Shown one piece after another: positions 1 through 8,852 of a stretch of 64,000 nt of DNA (within the stretch, counting starts at the first letter, position 1; the number at the start of each line of letters is the position of its first letter). Position numbers and translations under genes: made by a program. Below the pieces are notes generated by a model. That model did not search any database, was not told the DNA's origin, and worked only from the letters and a program-made list of their open reading frames with translations. The DNA is from Pseudomonas marginalis (lineage in GTDB: Bacteria; Pseudomonadota; Gammaproteobacteria; Pseudomonadales; Pseudomonadaceae): the NCBI RefSeq assembly GCF_024169655.1, contig NZ_JALJWV010000001.1:315001-379000 (forward strand). Direction: 5' to 3'.

Positions 1-134
1 CCGATGCGCCCGACCCGCAGGTTGTCGCCCACCGTCGCGCGGTGGACGTCCTGCATATGCACCAGGCGCCGGTCACGCAGGACCACCCGGTCGGCCGCGA
101 TAAAGTCGGCCTCTTCAAGCAGCAGCAGGTTCAC
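1..134 (-). CDS. rsmE: 16S rRNA (uracil-1498-N3)-methyltransferase RsmE, N-terminal fragment
   Basis: Only the first 44 codons are inside the window; the rest lies past the left edge. The peptide starts [11 protein letters not shown] and continues with [21 protein letters not shown], which fits the PUA-like N-terminal part of RsmE, the SAM-dependent enzyme that methylates U1498 of 16S rRNA. The start is a GTG at 134 that overlaps the tatC stop codon in a GTGA, so it is the last known member of a tat-linked transcript. rsmE next to tatC is the usual arrangement in Pseudomonas. The catalytic SPOUT domain cannot be checked here. Confidence 0.82.
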   Translation of the reverse strand, partial: MNLLLLEEADFIAADRVVLRDRRLVHMQDVHRATVGDNLRVGRI

Positions 135-925
135 GGCTGGGTCGCTGGCGGCTGGTCGTTGTCGTCGGCGGCTTGGTCGTCGGGGTGTTCGCCACGCTTG
201 GTGATCAGGCTGCTGAACAGGATGCCGATCTCGAACAGCATCCACATCGGCACGGCCAGCAGGGTCTGGGAGAAGATGTCCGGCGGGGTCAGGATCATGC
301 CGACCACGAAGCAGCCGATGATCACGTAGGGGCGGACCTTCTTCAGGTATTGCACGTTGACCACGCCGATCCATACCAGCAACACCACGGCCACCGGGAT
401 TTCGAAGGCTACGCCGAAGGCGAAGAACAGCGTCATCACGAAGTCGAGGTAGCTGGTGATGTCGGTCATCATCTCCACGCCGGCCGGGGTGGCGGCGGCG
501 AAGAACTTGAAGATCAGCGGGAACACCAGGAAGTAAGCGAACGCCATGCCGGTGTAGAACAGCAGGATGCTCGACACCAACAACGGCACCGCGATGCGCT
601 TCTCATGCTTGTACAGGCCGGGGGCGATAAAGCCCCAGATCTGGTGCAGGATCACCGGGATCGCCAGGAACAGCGAGACCATCATCGTCAGCTTCAATGG
701 CGTGAGGAACGGCGACGACACGTCGGTGGCGATCATCGTCGCGCCGGCCGGCAGGTAATGGCGCAGGGGCGTGGAGACGAAGGTGTAGATCTGCTGGGTA
801 AAGGCGAACAGCCCGGCAAAGATCACGAAGATCGCCGCCACGCAACGCAGCAGGCGGGTACGCAGCTCGGTGAGGTGCGAGACCAGCGGCATGTGCTGGT
901 CGTTTTCCGGTTTATCAGCGCTCAT
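131..925 (-). CDS. tatC: Sec-independent protein translocase subunit TatC
   Basis: The 264-residue polytopic inner-membrane protein recognises twin-arginine signal peptides and forms the core of the Tat translocase with TatA and TatB. The cytoplasmic N-terminus carries the family motif [12 protein letters not shown] (about residues 16-27), followed by six hydrophobic segments and a short, acidic, Gln/Pro-rich cytoplasmic tail. Length and motif are normal. It overlaps tatB by four bases (ATGA) and rsmE by four (GTGA), so the genes are translationally coupled. Confidence 0.97.
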   Translation of the reverse strand: MSADKPENDQHMPLVSHLTELRTRLLRCVAAIFVIFAGLFAFTQQIYTFVSTPLRHYLPAGATMIATDVSSPFLTPLKLTMMVSLFLAIPVILHQIWGFIAPGLYKHEKRIAVPLLVSSILLFYTGMAFAYFLVFPLIFKFFAAATPAGVEMMTDITSYLDFVMTLFFAFGVAFEIPVAVVLLVWIGVVNVQYLKKVRPYVIIGCFVVGMILTPPDIFSQTLLAVPMWMLFEIGILFSSLITKRGEHPDDQAADDNDQPPATQP

Positions 926-1323
926 GGGGCTCGCGGCGGCAATGTAGGGTCATGGGGAGCGGGCGCCGCGATGGGCGCCGGCGCTGGCTCGGTTGGAGTG
1001 GCGGGCGTTGCTTCAACAGCGGGCGTCGGCGCGATGCTGTGCTCGGCCACGGGCGCCACCGGCTTGGCCTGCTCCTGCACCGGCGTCAGAATATTGCGCG
1101 CCTCTTGCTCCAACGACAGGATGTGCTCGTTGTGCAGTTGGCGGCGGATTTCGTCGGCGCCGATTTCCCGTTCAACTTCCTGTTTGATGGCGTTGAAACT
1201 GCGTTTCAGGCGCCCGATCCACAGGCCAGCCGTGCGCGCGGCACCGGGCAGGCGTTCCGGCCCCAGTACCAGCAAGGCCACGAGGCCGACGAGCAGCAGT
1301 TCAGAGAAGCTGATACCAAACAT
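922..1323 (-). CDS. tatB: Sec-independent protein translocase subunit TatB
   Basis: The 133-residue protein has one N-terminal transmembrane helix, the conserved Glu at position 8 ([13 protein letters not shown]), the hinge [11 protein letters not shown], and then an amphipathic helix. TatB works with TatC in the receptor complex for twin-arginine signals. The C-terminal 45 residues are Ala/Pro/Thr-rich low-complexity sequence, typical of pseudomonad TatB and probably disordered. It lies 10 bases after tatA and overlaps tatC. Confidence 0.95.
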   Translation of the reverse strand: MFGISFSELLLVGLVALLVLGPERLPGAARTAGLWIGRLKRSFNAIKQEVEREIGADEIRRQLHNEHILSLEQEARNILTPVQEQAKPVAPVAEHSIAPTPAVEATPATPTEPAPAPIAAPAPHDPTLPPRAP

Positions 1324-1333
1324 TAGTCAGTGC

Positions 1334-1612
1334 TCACGAGTCTTTGCGGATCGGCTCTTCGACTTTTTCAGCCTGCACGTCGAAGGTACGACGCTCGGTG
1401 ATCGGCTGGGCTGCCTGCGTGTGGACAGGCTGGGTCGGTGGCACCGGGGTGGCGGCGGGTTCGGCCGGCTTTTCGTCGTCGTTCATGGCCTTGCGAAAGC
1501 CCTTGATCGACTCGCCCACGTCGGTGCCGAGGTTTTTCAGTTTCTTGGTGCCAAATACCAGAACGACTACTACCAGAATGACGATCCAGTGTTTCCAGTC
1601 AAAAATGCCCAT
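1334..1612 (-). CDS. tatA: Sec-independent protein translocase subunit TatA
   Basis: The 92-residue pore-forming Tat component starts [20 protein letters not shown]. It has one transmembrane helix, the FGTKKL hinge (residues 20-25), an amphipathic helix through [11 protein letters not shown], and a charged, Pro-rich tail. It is the first gene of tatABC. The gap to hisE upstream is 25 bases, so hisI-hisE-tatABC are probably transcribed together, an arrangement common in Pseudomonas. Confidence 0.96.
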   Translation of the reverse strand: MGIFDWKHWIVILVVVVLVFGTKKLKNLGTDVGESIKGFRKAMNDDEKPAEPAATPVPPTQPVHTQAAQPITERRTFDVQAEKVEEPIRKDS

Positions 1613-1637
1613 GCTGCAATTCCTCTATAAAAGTTAT

Positions 1638-1970
1638 TCAGGCGGACGGGCGCGAGGCCTTTTCGACATGCCCGGACAAGCCGAAGCGACGGTCCAGTTC
1701 ATCCAGCACGGCCTGCGGATGCTGCCCCAGTTGGGCGAGCATGACCAGGCTGTGGAACCACAGGTCGGCGGTTTCGTAGATCACATCGCTGCAGTCACCG
1801 CTGATCTCGGCATCCTTGGCGGCAATGATGGTCTCGACGGATTCTTCGCCGAGCTTTTCCAGGATCTTGTTCAGGCCTTTGTGGTACAGGCTGGCGACGT
1901 AGGAGCTTTCGGCATCCGCGCCTTTGCGGTCTTCCAGCACCTGGGCCACACGGTTCAGGGTATCGCTCAT
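1638..1970 (-). CDS. hisE: Phosphoribosyl-ATP pyrophosphatase HisE
   Basis: The 110-residue all-alpha pyrophosphohydrolase converts phosphoribosyl-ATP to phosphoribosyl-AMP, the second step of histidine synthesis. The metal-binding EExxE-type motif is visible in [14 protein letters not shown] (residues 41-53), followed by [13 protein letters not shown]. The ATG at 1970 was chosen because it gives the family length and lies two bases after the hisI stop; an open frame upstream is hisI read out of frame. Here hisE and hisI are separate genes, not the fused HisIE of enterobacteria. Confidence 0.96.
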   Translation of the reverse strand: MSDTLNRVAQVLEDRKGADAESSYVASLYHKGLNKILEKLGEESVETIIAAKDAEISGDCSDVIYETADLWFHSLVMLAQLGQHPQAVLDELDRRFGLSGHVEKASRPSA

Positions 1971-1972
1971 GT

Positions 1973-2365
1973 TCAGTGTCCTGCCGAGTAAATGGCGCGC
2001 GGGTCTTTGAGTACCGGCTCCACAACCTTCCACTCGCCGTTCTCGAACACGCGATAGAAGCAGCTGTGGCGGCCGGTGTGGCAGGCGATACCGCCGATCT
2101 GCTCGACCTTGAGGATCACCACGTCGGCGTCGCAGTCGAGGCGTATTTCGTGCAGGGTTTGTACGTGCCCGGACTCTTCGCCCTTGCGCCACAGTTTGCC
2201 ACGTGAACGTGACCAGTAAATGGCGCGCTGCTCAGCGGCGGTGAGGCTCAGGGCCTCGCGGTTCATCCAGGCCATCATCAGCACGCGCCCGGTCTTGTAG
2301 TCCTGGGCAATGGCCGGCACCAGGCCGTCACTGTCCCACTTGATCTCGTCCAGCCAGTCTTTCAT
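1973..2365 (-). CDS. hisI: Phosphoribosyl-AMP cyclohydrolase HisI
   Basis: The 130-residue cytoplasmic enzyme opens the adenine ring of phosphoribosyl-AMP, the third step of histidine synthesis. Metal ligands are visible: the CDAD cluster (C78, D79, D81), C95 in [10 protein letters not shown], and C102. The substrate-binding WMNREAL and [18 protein letters not shown] stretches are intact. The ATG at 2365 gives the normal family length. It lies just upstream of hisE and 41 bases after ubiB, on the same strand. Confidence 0.97.
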   Translation of the reverse strand: MKDWLDEIKWDSDGLVPAIAQDYKTGRVLMMAWMNREALSLTAAEQRAIYWSRSRGKLWRKGEESGHVQTLHEIRLDCDADVVILKVEQIGGIACHTGRHSCFYRVFENGEWKVVEPVLKDPRAIYSAGH

Positions 2366-2406
2366 CTTCGGCTCCGGCAATTTGCGACAGTGTATAACCG
2401 GATTGG

Positions 2407-4011
2407 CTACCGACGCACGATCAGATAAACACCCACGGCGACCATGATACCGGCCGGCCAGTGGCCCAGTTGATTCAGCGGCCCGCCGATGGCCAGCATC
2501 ACCCCGCCGACCAGATGCGCGGCGCCCAGCAGGCGCAGGAACCAGTCGTCCTTGCGCGTGTGCCACGGCGTCGTCGGGTCCTTGGCGTGGGGCTGGGACA
2601 TGCGTTCCAGCAGGTCGCGGGTCATGTTGGCCAGGTGCGGCAGTTGCTCCACCTGGCTCTGCAGGTTGCCCAGCAGGGTTTTCGGGCTGACCCGCTCGCG
2701 CATCCAGCGTTCGAGGAACGGCTGGGCGGTGTTCCACAGGTCGAGATCGGGGTACAGCTGGCGGCCCAGGCCTTCAATGTTCAGCAGGGTTTTCTGCAGC
2801 AACACCAACTGCGGCTGCACTTCCATATTGAAGCGCCGCGCGGTCTGGAACAGGCGCATCAGTACCTGGCCGAAGGAAATATCTTTTAGCGGTTTTTCAA
2901 AGATCGGCTCGCACACGGTGCGGATCGCCGCTTCGAATTCATTGAGCTTGGTTTCTGCGGGCACCCAACCCGAATCGATGTGCAACTGCGCCACGCGACG
3001 GTAGTCACGCTTGAAGAAGGCGAACAGGTTGCGCGCCAGGTAGTCCTGGTCTTCGGGGGTCAGGCTGCCGACGATGCCGCAGTCGATCGCAATGTACTGC
3101 GGGCTCCACGGGTTGATGGTGCTGACGAAGATATTGCCGGGGTGCATGTCGGCGTGGAAGAAACTGTCGCGGAACACCTGGGTGAAGAAGATCTCGACAC
3201 CGCGCTCGGCGAGCATCTTCATGTCGGTGCGCTGGTCGGTCAGGGTCGCGAGGTCGGTGACCTGCACGCCGTAGATGCGCTCCATCACCAACACTTTAGG
3301 GCGGCACCAGTCCCAGTACACTTGCGGCACGTACAGCAGCGGTGAGCCTTCAAAGTTGCGCTTGAGCTGGCTGGCGTTGGCCGCTTCGCGCAGCAGGTCG
3401 AGTTCGTCGTAGATGGTTTTTTCGTAGTCGGCGACCACGTCCACCGGGTGCAGCAGGCGCGCGTCGGCGGAGAAGCGTTCGGCGGCGCGGGCGAGAATGA
3501 ACAGCCACGCCAGGTCCTGGCCGATGATCGCCTTGAGGCCTGGGCGAATCACCTTCACCACCACTTCTTCGCCGGTCTTGAGCTGCGCCGCATGCACTTG
3601 CGCCACCGAGGCCGAAGCCAGGGGCTCGACGTCGAAACGGCTGAACACGTCGCTGATCTTCTTGCCCAACTGCTCTTCGATCAGCTTCATCGATTGCTGC
3701 GAATCGAACGGCGGCACGCGGTCCTGCAGCAGCATCAGCTCGTCGGCGATGTCTTCGGGCAACAGGTCGCGACGGGTCGAGAGGATCTGCCCGAACTTGA
3801 TAAAGATCGGCCCCAGATCCTGCAAGGCCAGGCGCAGGCGCGCGCCACGGCTCAGGTCCAACGGCTTGCGTGGGAACCAGCGCCACGGCAGCACGTAACG
3901 CACGGCCAGCAGGAACCACGGCAAGGGCAGGGCGAACAGCAGGTCATCGAGGCGGTAGCGGATGACGACGCGCTGGATACGGAACAAACGGCGGACGGCG
4001 AGCAGCTTCAT
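2407..4011 (-). CDS. ubiB: UbiB, ATPase-like kinase-fold protein of ubiquinone synthesis
   Basis: The 534-residue member of the ADCK/ABC1 atypical kinase family is needed for aerobic coenzyme Q synthesis and is membrane-anchored. The signature KFGQ lies at residues 72-75 ([18 protein letters not shown]), with the Ala-rich nucleotide loop [11 protein letters not shown] and the catalytic-loop stretch [10 protein letters not shown]. Two hydrophobic helices form the C-terminus. Its start overlaps the ubiJ stop by four bases (ATGA), so ubiE-ubiJ-ubiB form a tight operon. Confidence 0.96.
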   Translation of the reverse strand: MKLLAVRRLFRIQRVVIRYRLDDLLFALPLPWFLLAVRYVLPWRWFPRKPLDLSRGARLRLALQDLGPIFIKFGQILSTRRDLLPEDIADELMLLQDRVPPFDSQQSMKLIEEQLGKKISDVFSRFDVEPLASASVAQVHAAQLKTGEEVVVKVIRPGLKAIIGQDLAWLFILARAAERFSADARLLHPVDVVADYEKTIYDELDLLREAANASQLKRNFEGSPLLYVPQVYWDWCRPKVLVMERIYGVQVTDLATLTDQRTDMKMLAERGVEIFFTQVFRDSFFHADMHPGNIFVSTINPWSPQYIAIDCGIVGSLTPEDQDYLARNLFAFFKRDYRRVAQLHIDSGWVPAETKLNEFEAAIRTVCEPIFEKPLKDISFGQVLMRLFQTARRFNMEVQPQLVLLQKTLLNIEGLGRQLYPDLDLWNTAQPFLERWMRERVSPKTLLGNLQSQVEQLPHLANMTRDLLERMSQPHAKDPTTPWHTRKDDWFLRLLGAAHLVGGVMLAIGGPLNQLGHWPAGIMVAVGVYLIVRR

Positions 4012-4631
4012 GCGTTATCGCTTGGATCAAGGGAACGGCTCAGGCGCTCGAAGCGGGCCTCGAGGCGTTCCAGGTCGATTTTGGCCTTGTCGAGTTCACG
4101 AAAGCGCGCTTGCGCTTCCCGTTGTCCGACCAGGGTGCGCGATTCTTCGCTCAGGTATTCGGCGAGGTTCTGGTTGAGGCTGGCGAACCCCTGCTGGTAC
4201 CAGCGCGTGCGGCTGCGCAGGTGACCGCTGATCAATTGGGTGGGCACGGGGCCGATCCAGCGCGACAGTTCGTATTCCCAGTCCAGTTCCAGGTCTTGCA
4301 GCACGGCGGCCAGGTCCATCAGCGCCGCGCTGTCGCCTTCCAGCGCCACTTCGGGGCCGTGGAGGATAGCGGTCTTGTTGCGGCTCAGCGCCAGGTGCAA
4401 CAGGCTCGAGGCCGGCGCACGCAGGGTGCAGTCGGCCTCGGCGGCCCACTGGGTCGCGAGCAACAGGCCTTCATCGCTGGGCAGGATAAACAGCTGCAAG
4501 GCCGGGCTCGTGCAGTCGACGGCGATGATCTTGCCGTTCAAATGCGCGAGCCGCGCCAGGGCGGTGCTGTCCAGGCGCAGCACCCGGTTGACACCGTGTT
4601 CGACGCTGGCGAGCAGGCCTTGGAACAGCAT
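4008..4631 (-). CDS. ubiJ: UbiJ, SCP2-domain accessory factor of ubiquinone synthesis
   Basis: The 207-residue protein has an N-terminal SCP2-type lipid-binding domain (about residues 15-115) and a C-terminal coiled-coil region rich in Glu, Arg and Leu (about 165-205). In E. coli, UbiJ organises the soluble Ubi complex and binds isoprenoid intermediates. It sits between ubiE and ubiB as in most gammaproteobacteria; the start shares one base with the ubiE stop. Sequence is less conserved than its neighbours, so the call rests on domain, length and position. Confidence 0.92.
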   Translation of the reverse strand: MLFQGLLASVEHGVNRVLRLDSTALARLAHLNGKIIAVDCTSPALQLFILPSDEGLLLATQWAAEADCTLRAPASSLLHLALSRNKTAILHGPEVALEGDSAALMDLAAVLQDLELDWEYELSRWIGPVPTQLISGHLRSRTRWYQQGFASLNQNLAEYLSEESRTLVGQREAQARFRELDKAKIDLERLEARFERLSRSLDPSDNA

Positions 4632-5401
4632 CAGGGCTTGATGCCGCGGTGCAGGGCGACGATGCCCGAGGTCATGTTGTGGTAGGTCACGCGGTCGAAA
4701 CCGGCGTCCACCATCATCGACTTCAGGGTTTCCTGGTCGGGGTGCATGCGGATCGACTCGGCCAGGTAGCGATAGCTCTCGGCGTCATTGGTGATCAGCT
4801 TGCCCATCAACGGCATGAAGGCGAACGAGTAGGTGTCGTAGACCTTGGACATCAGCGCGTTGGTCGGTTTGGAGAACTCCAGCACCAGCAGGCGGCCACC
4901 GGGCTTGAGCACGCGCAGCATCGAGCGGATCGCGTCTTCCTTGTGGGTCACGTTGCGCAGGCCGAAGGCGATGGTCACGCAGTCGAAATGGTTGTCGGGG
5001 AACGGCAGCTTTTCTGCATCGGCCTGGACGAATTCGATATTGCCGGCCACGCCTTTGTCGAGCAGGCGATCGCGGCCGACCTTGAGCATCGAGCCGTTGA
5101 TATCCGCCAGCACCACCTGGCCGGTCGGGCCGACGAGCTTGGAGAACTTGGCCGCCAGGTCGCCCGTGCCACCGGCGATGTCCAGCACGCGGTTGCCGGT
5201 ACGCACGCCCGACAGCTCGATGGTGAAGCGCTTCCACAGGCGGTGCATGCCGCCGGACAGCACGTCGTTCATCAGGTCGTACTTGGCCGCAACGGAGTGG
5301 AACACTTCAGCGACTTTCTGCGCTTTCTGGCTTTCCGGGACGTTCTTGAAGCCGAAGTGAGTGGTGGGTTCGGCATCGCTGCCTTTGCGCTGATCAGTCA
5401 T
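4631..5401 (-). CDS. ubiE: Ubiquinone/menaquinone C-methyltransferase UbiE
   Basis: The 256-residue class I SAM-dependent methyltransferase adds the C2 methyl group in ubiquinone synthesis. The SAM motif [16 protein letters not shown] is followed by VLADIN and the family stretch [24 protein letters not shown]. The ATG at 5401 ([18 protein letters not shown]) gives the standard length; an ATG 63 bases upstream would add a poorly conserved leader. First gene of ubiEJB, divergent from the small PHA-system gene at 5546. Confidence 0.97.
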   Translation of the reverse strand: MTDQRKGSDAEPTTHFGFKNVPESQKAQKVAEVFHSVAAKYDLMNDVLSGGMHRLWKRFTIELSGVRTGNRVLDIAGGTGDLAAKFSKLVGPTGQVVLADINGSMLKVGRDRLLDKGVAGNIEFVQADAEKLPFPDNHFDCVTIAFGLRNVTHKEDAIRSMLRVLKPGGRLLVLEFSKPTNALMSKVYDTYSFAFMPLMGKLITNDAESYRYLAESIRMHPDQETLKSMMVDAGFDRVTYHNMTSGIVALHRGIKP

Positions 5402-5545
5402 ATCGCTGTCACCAAAATTGAATGCGGGACATGATAATCCCCAAGGCCTGCTTTGTCTTGGCAAGGCTGAAGGTAAGATAGGTGCTCACCGAGACCTTTT
5501 GCCGCATGGCAGGTGTTCAAGTCGTTATAAAGAGGAGTCATTGCA

Positions 5546-5821
5546 ATGGCCCGTATCACTGTTGAACGTGCGCATTCCCTGGGTAAAGAAGGCGCACGGG
5601 CGAAGGCCGAGAAGCTGGCACAGAAACTCCAGGATCAATATGGCCTGCAGCCTTCATGGTCTGGCGATACGTTGAACCTCAAGCGTTCGGGGGTTAAAGG
5701 CACGGTGTTGGTCGCCGATGATCTGTTGCGTATTGATGTGGAACTGGGCCTGTTGATGTCGGCCATGAGTGGCACGATCAAGACTGAAATCGAGAAAGCC
5801 CTGGATAAAGCCTTGGCCTGA
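5546..5821 (+). CDS. Polyhydroxyalkanoic acid system family protein (small, 91 aa)
   Basis: The small 91-residue protein begins MARITVERAHSLGKEGARAKAEKLAQKL and ends in a Lys/Ala helix. It matches the short family annotated as PHA-granule or PHA-system protein, found beside phasin genes in Pseudomonas. The reaction or binding partner is not known to me. A strong ribosome site (GAGGAG) precedes the ATG. It lies 104 bases upstream of phaI on the same strand and may be co-transcribed with it. Base composition is normal for the region. Confidence 0.8.
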   Translation: MARITVERAHSLGKEGARAKAEKLAQKLQDQYGLQPSWSGDTLNLKRSGVKGTVLVADDLLRIDVELGLLMSAMSGTIKTEIEKALDKALA

Positions 5822-5925
5822 TCCTGCTGTTCTTAGGGTGCCGATTCTAATTTTTCTGCCTACTTTGTGCCCACGCCCTCAACTTCTGCGGGCCGTTCCT
5901 CCACCCTTTTTACGTGAGGTGCATC

Positions 5926-6348
5926 ATGGCCAAAGTTATCCTGAAGAAAAAAATCGACGCCCCGAGCCGCGCCCTGGACGACGTTAAAACCTATGCCCGC
6001 AAGATCTGGCTGGCAGGCCTGGGCGCCTATGCCAAGGTCGGAAGCGAGGGCGGCGAGTACTTCAAAGAGCTGGTTAAGACCGGCCAACATGTTGAAAGTA
6101 AAGGTAAAAAAGTTGCGGTTGAACAACTTGATGCGGCCAACAGTCAGATTGACCAAGTAAAGAGTAATCTCTCCAGCGTCAAAGGCCGGGTGGAAGTTCA
6201 ACTGGATAAAGTTGAAAAAGCTTTTGACAGTCGTGTTGCAAGTGCCTTGAATCGAATCGGCATTGCGTCTAAACATGACGTTGAGACACTCTCTGCTAAG
6301 CTCGAAGAGCTGACGGCATTGCTCGAACGTGTCGCGCGTAAACACTAA
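5926..6348 (+). CDS. phaI: Phasin PhaI, PHA granule-associated protein
   Basis: The 140-residue phasin coats medium-chain PHA granules. The N-terminus MAKVILKKKIDAPSRALDDVK leads into YARKIWLAGLGAYAKVG, the family signature also present in PhaF. A long amphipathic, leucine-zipper-like helix follows (about residues 50-140), suited to lying on a hydrophobic granule surface. ATG 5926 was chosen over one 12 bases upstream because it is preceded by a GTGAGG-type ribosome site and gives the family length. It lies 12 bases before phaF, forming the phaIF operon. Confidence 0.95.
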   Translation: MAKVILKKKIDAPSRALDDVKTYARKIWLAGLGAYAKVGSEGGEYFKELVKTGQHVESKGKKVAVEQLDAANSQIDQVKSNLSSVKGRVEVQLDKVEKAFDSRVASALNRIGIASKHDVETLSAKLEELTALLERVARKH

Positions 6349-6360
6349 GGAGACATCGGG

Positions 6361-7227
6361 ATGGCTGTTAAAAAGACTACTCAGAAAGAAGGCAGCTCGT
6401 GGGTCGGGAAAGTTGAAGAATATTCCCGCAAGATCTGGCTGGCTGGTTTAGGCGTTTACTCGAAGATCGACAGTGACGGCAGTAAACTCTTCGAGACATT
6501 GGTTAAAGACGGCGAGAAGGCCGAGAAGTTGACCAAGAGCACCGTCGGCAAACAAGTGGACGCTGCCAAAGCGACTGCGGGTTCGGCCAAGTCGAAACTC
6601 AGTGACAAATGGGGCGAACTGGAAGGGGCTTTCGATAAGCGTCTGCACAGTGCCATTTCACGACTGGGTGTACCTAGCCGTAGTGAAGTGAAGGCCCTGC
6701 ACAGCAAGGTTGACACGCTGACCAAACAGATCGAAAAACTCACCGGTGCCAAAGTCGCCCCGGTGAAGGCCGCTGCGGCCAAGCCTGCGGCTAAAACCGC
6801 TGCCGCCAAACCGGCTGCGAAAACGGCCGCCAAGCCATTGGTCAAAGCCGCTGCCAAGCCGGCTGCAAAACCCGCGGCCAAAGCGCCAGCCAAAGCGGTG
6901 GCTAAACCTGCGGCCAAGCCGGCGGCGAAAGTGGCAGCGGCTAAACCTGCCGCTAAACCAGTGGCCGCTAAAGCCGCCGCCAAGCCTGCTGCTAAACCTG
7001 CCGCCAAGGCCGCAGCCAAACCCGCTGCCAAGCCCGCCGTAGCCAAACCTGCCGCCGCGAAGAAGCCGGTTGCAGCGAAAAAGCCAGCCGCCGCGAAGCT
7101 GGCCATGGCCGCCAAGCCTGCGACCCCGGCGCCCGCCGCTTCCAGCGCCAACTCGGCAGCCGCGCCGACCGCTGCGCCGGCACCGGCTGCCGCATCGGTA
7201 GCCCCGACGCCATCCAGTCAGTCCTGA
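6361..7227 (+). CDS. phaF: PhaF, phasin with histone-like DNA-binding tail
   Basis: This 288-residue protein has two parts. The first ~130 residues are a phasin domain carrying the PhaI-like signature SRKIWLAGLGVYSKID and the granule-binding helix. Residues ~140-245 are a low-complexity Lys/Ala/Pro region of repeated AAKPAAK and AKPAAKP units, resembling histone H1. In P. putida, PhaF binds granules with one half and DNA with the other, and helps divide granules between daughter cells. The tail ends in an Ala/Pro/Ser stretch. A terminator follows at 7251. Confidence 0.95.
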   Translation: MAVKKTTQKEGSSWVGKVEEYSRKIWLAGLGVYSKIDSDGSKLFETLVKDGEKAEKLTKSTVGKQVDAAKATAGSAKSKLSDKWGELEGAFDKRLHSAISRLGVPSRSEVKALHSKVDTLTKQIEKLTGAKVAPVKAAAAKPAAKTAAAKPAAKTAAKPLVKAAAKPAAKPAAKAPAKAVAKPAAKPAAKVAAAKPAAKPVAAKAAAKPAAKPAAKAAAKPAAKPAVAKPAAAKKPVAAKKPAAAKLAMAAKPATPAPAASSANSAAAPTAAPAPAAASVAPTPSSQS

Positions 7228-7250
7228 TCTTTTCGGGGCACCTGAAAAAG

Positions 7251-7281
7251 CGCCCGGCCTGTGAAGGTCGGGCGTTTTTTT
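7251..7281 (+). terminator. Rho-independent terminator after phaF
   Basis: The stem CGCCCGGCCT / AGGTCGGGCG (one G-T pair) with a GTGA loop is followed by seven T. A run of A on the other side means it could also stop leftward transcripts from the fimbrial operon, which ends at 7301. Confidence 0.85.
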
Positions 7282-7300
7282 GTCTGCGTAAACAGGCTGC

Positions 7301-7828
7301 TCAGTTGTAGGTGATCGACACCGTCACCGCGCTGGCCAAGGTCCCTTGGGTGACCGCCTCGCCGGTTTTATGGTACGCCGCTGTGAGCGGCAACACCGCC
7401 TTGTTGCTGCTGGTCTCCACCGTGCGGCTGCGCTGGGCGTCGGTGCCGTTGGCGGGGATGGTGTAGCCGGGTGTCGTGCGGTGTAACAGCCAAAGGGCCG
7501 TGCCGCCTGAGGTTCCCGTATTGGCAAACAGCACGGCGTTGCCGCTGGAGGCGCTGCCGGCGAACAGGAACGTGACGTTGCGGATGTCCGATTCGCAGTC
7601 GGCCGAGATCTCGAAATCGAACCCCCCGGTGGAGGGCGTGGCATCAAAGTCGGAAATCTTGATGGTCGGCAATGTGACGGTGCGGTTCAGATCGCCGGCC
7701 GCCAGGTTGCAGGTGCCGGCGTTGACCTGGCCGACAAAGGTCAGGGTGCCCGTGGTCGCGGCCTGGGCCGCATGGGCGGCGAGGCCAGCAGTGATTGCCA
7801 GCAGTCGCGGCAGCGTGCGGATGTTCAT
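7301..7828 (-). CDS. Fimbrial minor pilin, last gene of the chaperone-usher operon
   Basis: The 175-residue secreted pilin has a signal peptide ending AAHAAQA, an N-terminal donor strand (TTGTLTFVGQVNAGTC), a pilin disulphide pair (Cys in NAGTCNL and in ISADCES), and the penultimate-Tyr C-terminus SITYN used for chaperone binding. It closely resembles the C-terminal pilin domain of the adhesin encoded just upstream (shared CxLAAGDxNRT, LFANTG, ANGTD, VLPLxAAYHK and QGTLAS blocks), so one probably arose from the other. It could be an adaptor or terminator subunit. It lies 18 bases after the adhesin gene. Confidence 0.85.
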   Translation of the reverse strand: MNIRTLPRLLAITAGLAAHAAQAATTGTLTFVGQVNAGTCNLAAGDLNRTVTLPTIKISDFDATPSTGGFDFEISADCESDIRNVTFLFAGSASSGNAVLFANTGTSGGTALWLLHRTTPGYTIPANGTDAQRSRTVETSSNKAVLPLTAAYHKTGEAVTQGTLASAVTVSITYN

Positions 7829-7846
7829 TGGGTAATCTCCGGCGTT

Positions 7847-8809
7847 TCAGTTATAGGTAATGTTGACGGTGGCGGTACTGGCGAGCGTGCCTTGGCTGAC
7901 CGCGCCGTTTTTGTGATAGGCGGCGCCGAGCGGCAAGACCGCACGGTTGTCGGAAACCACCAGCGTGCGGCTGCTATCCGTGCCGTTGGCGGTAATCGTC
8001 TGGGCCACCCCGTTGATTCGCGAATACAGCCACAGCCCGATGCCACCGGCGCTGCCGGTGTTGGCGAAGAGCGCGTCGTGCCCAGGGGCGGGCGTACCGG
8101 CAAAGCGAAAGGTGACGCTGGTGGCGTCGCTGCAGTTCGCCGTCAACTCGAAGTCGCGCGCGCCTGCGCTGACGGTGCTTTGGAAGGTGCTGACTTGCAC
8201 CGGGTCAAGCGAGATCGTGCGGTTGACGTCACCGGCCGCCAGGTCGCAGGTGGCGGCGGGTCTGACGAAACGTACCGAGTTGTTGATCCGCAGGCTGAAG
8301 CGGCCTAAGTAACCCCAGGGGCCGTGCAGTCTGTATTCAAAGAGGGTTCCGGCAGGCACGACCCCGTCTGTTACCGGCCCGATTTTGTAAAGGATCACCT
8401 CCGCGCTCGTGAAGGAGGGGTGCCTTCCGGGGAGCACGACGGCGTCGGTAAAACTCTCGATGGCATAGGCGTTGGTCGATGGGCGGGCGTCGGTGATGAG
8501 CAGCCGCATGCCAACCCCGGGTGCCTCGGTCGGATAGGACCAGGTTATCGGGTCCAAGGGCTTTGCATAGCGCCCGAAGGCCGAAGCTGGGGTGCCGGTG
8601 CGGCAATTGTAGAAGAGGGCAGGCACAGAGCCGCTGAATGCTTGTTGGGCGATCACACTTCCCAGCGGCAGGCTGTCGGGGACGGTAATCACGGCCGGGA
8701 GGGAGAGGCCAAGCTCGGCGTCAGGAGGATAGCTCTCGCACGCGGCTTGAGCCGCGATTGGCAAGCCAAGCACGAGCAGTATTGAAACGAGGTTTGTGGA
8801 GTGTTTCAT
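7847..8809 (-). CDS. Two-domain fimbrial tip adhesin
   Basis: The 320-residue secreted protein has a signal peptide (MKHSTNLVSILLVLGLPIAAQA). A unique N-terminal domain of ~160 residues follows, likely the receptor-binding or lectin domain, and then a C-terminal pilin domain of ~135 residues ending NITYN. This two-domain plan is that of FimH-like tip adhesins. The ATG at 8809 places the signal peptide correctly; another in-frame ATG 15 bases upstream is possible. It starts 43 bases after the usher gene. The ligand cannot be told from sequence. Confidence 0.82.
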   Translation of the reverse strand: MKHSTNLVSILLVLGLPIAAQAACESYPPDAELGLSLPAVITVPDSLPLGSVIAQQAFSGSVPALFYNCRTGTPASAFGRYAKPLDPITWSYPTEAPGVGMRLLITDARPSTNAYAIESFTDAVVLPGRHPSFTSAEVILYKIGPVTDGVVPAGTLFEYRLHGPWGYLGRFSLRINNSVRFVRPAATCDLAAGDVNRTISLDPVQVSTFQSTVSAGARDFELTANCSDATSVTFRFAGTPAPGHDALFANTGSAGGIGLWLYSRINGVAQTITANGTDSSRTLVVSDNRAVLPLGAAYHKNGAVSQGTLASTATVNITYN

Positions 8810-8852
8810 CTTCAGTTCCGCCATGAAAAGGAGGGCGCTTGCCTGCGCCGGA

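Noticed and set aside
6456-7151. Minus-strand Ala/Gly-rich frame opposite phaF
   Set aside because: Mirror image of the AKPAA repeats of PhaF; low-complexity shadow, not a membrane protein.
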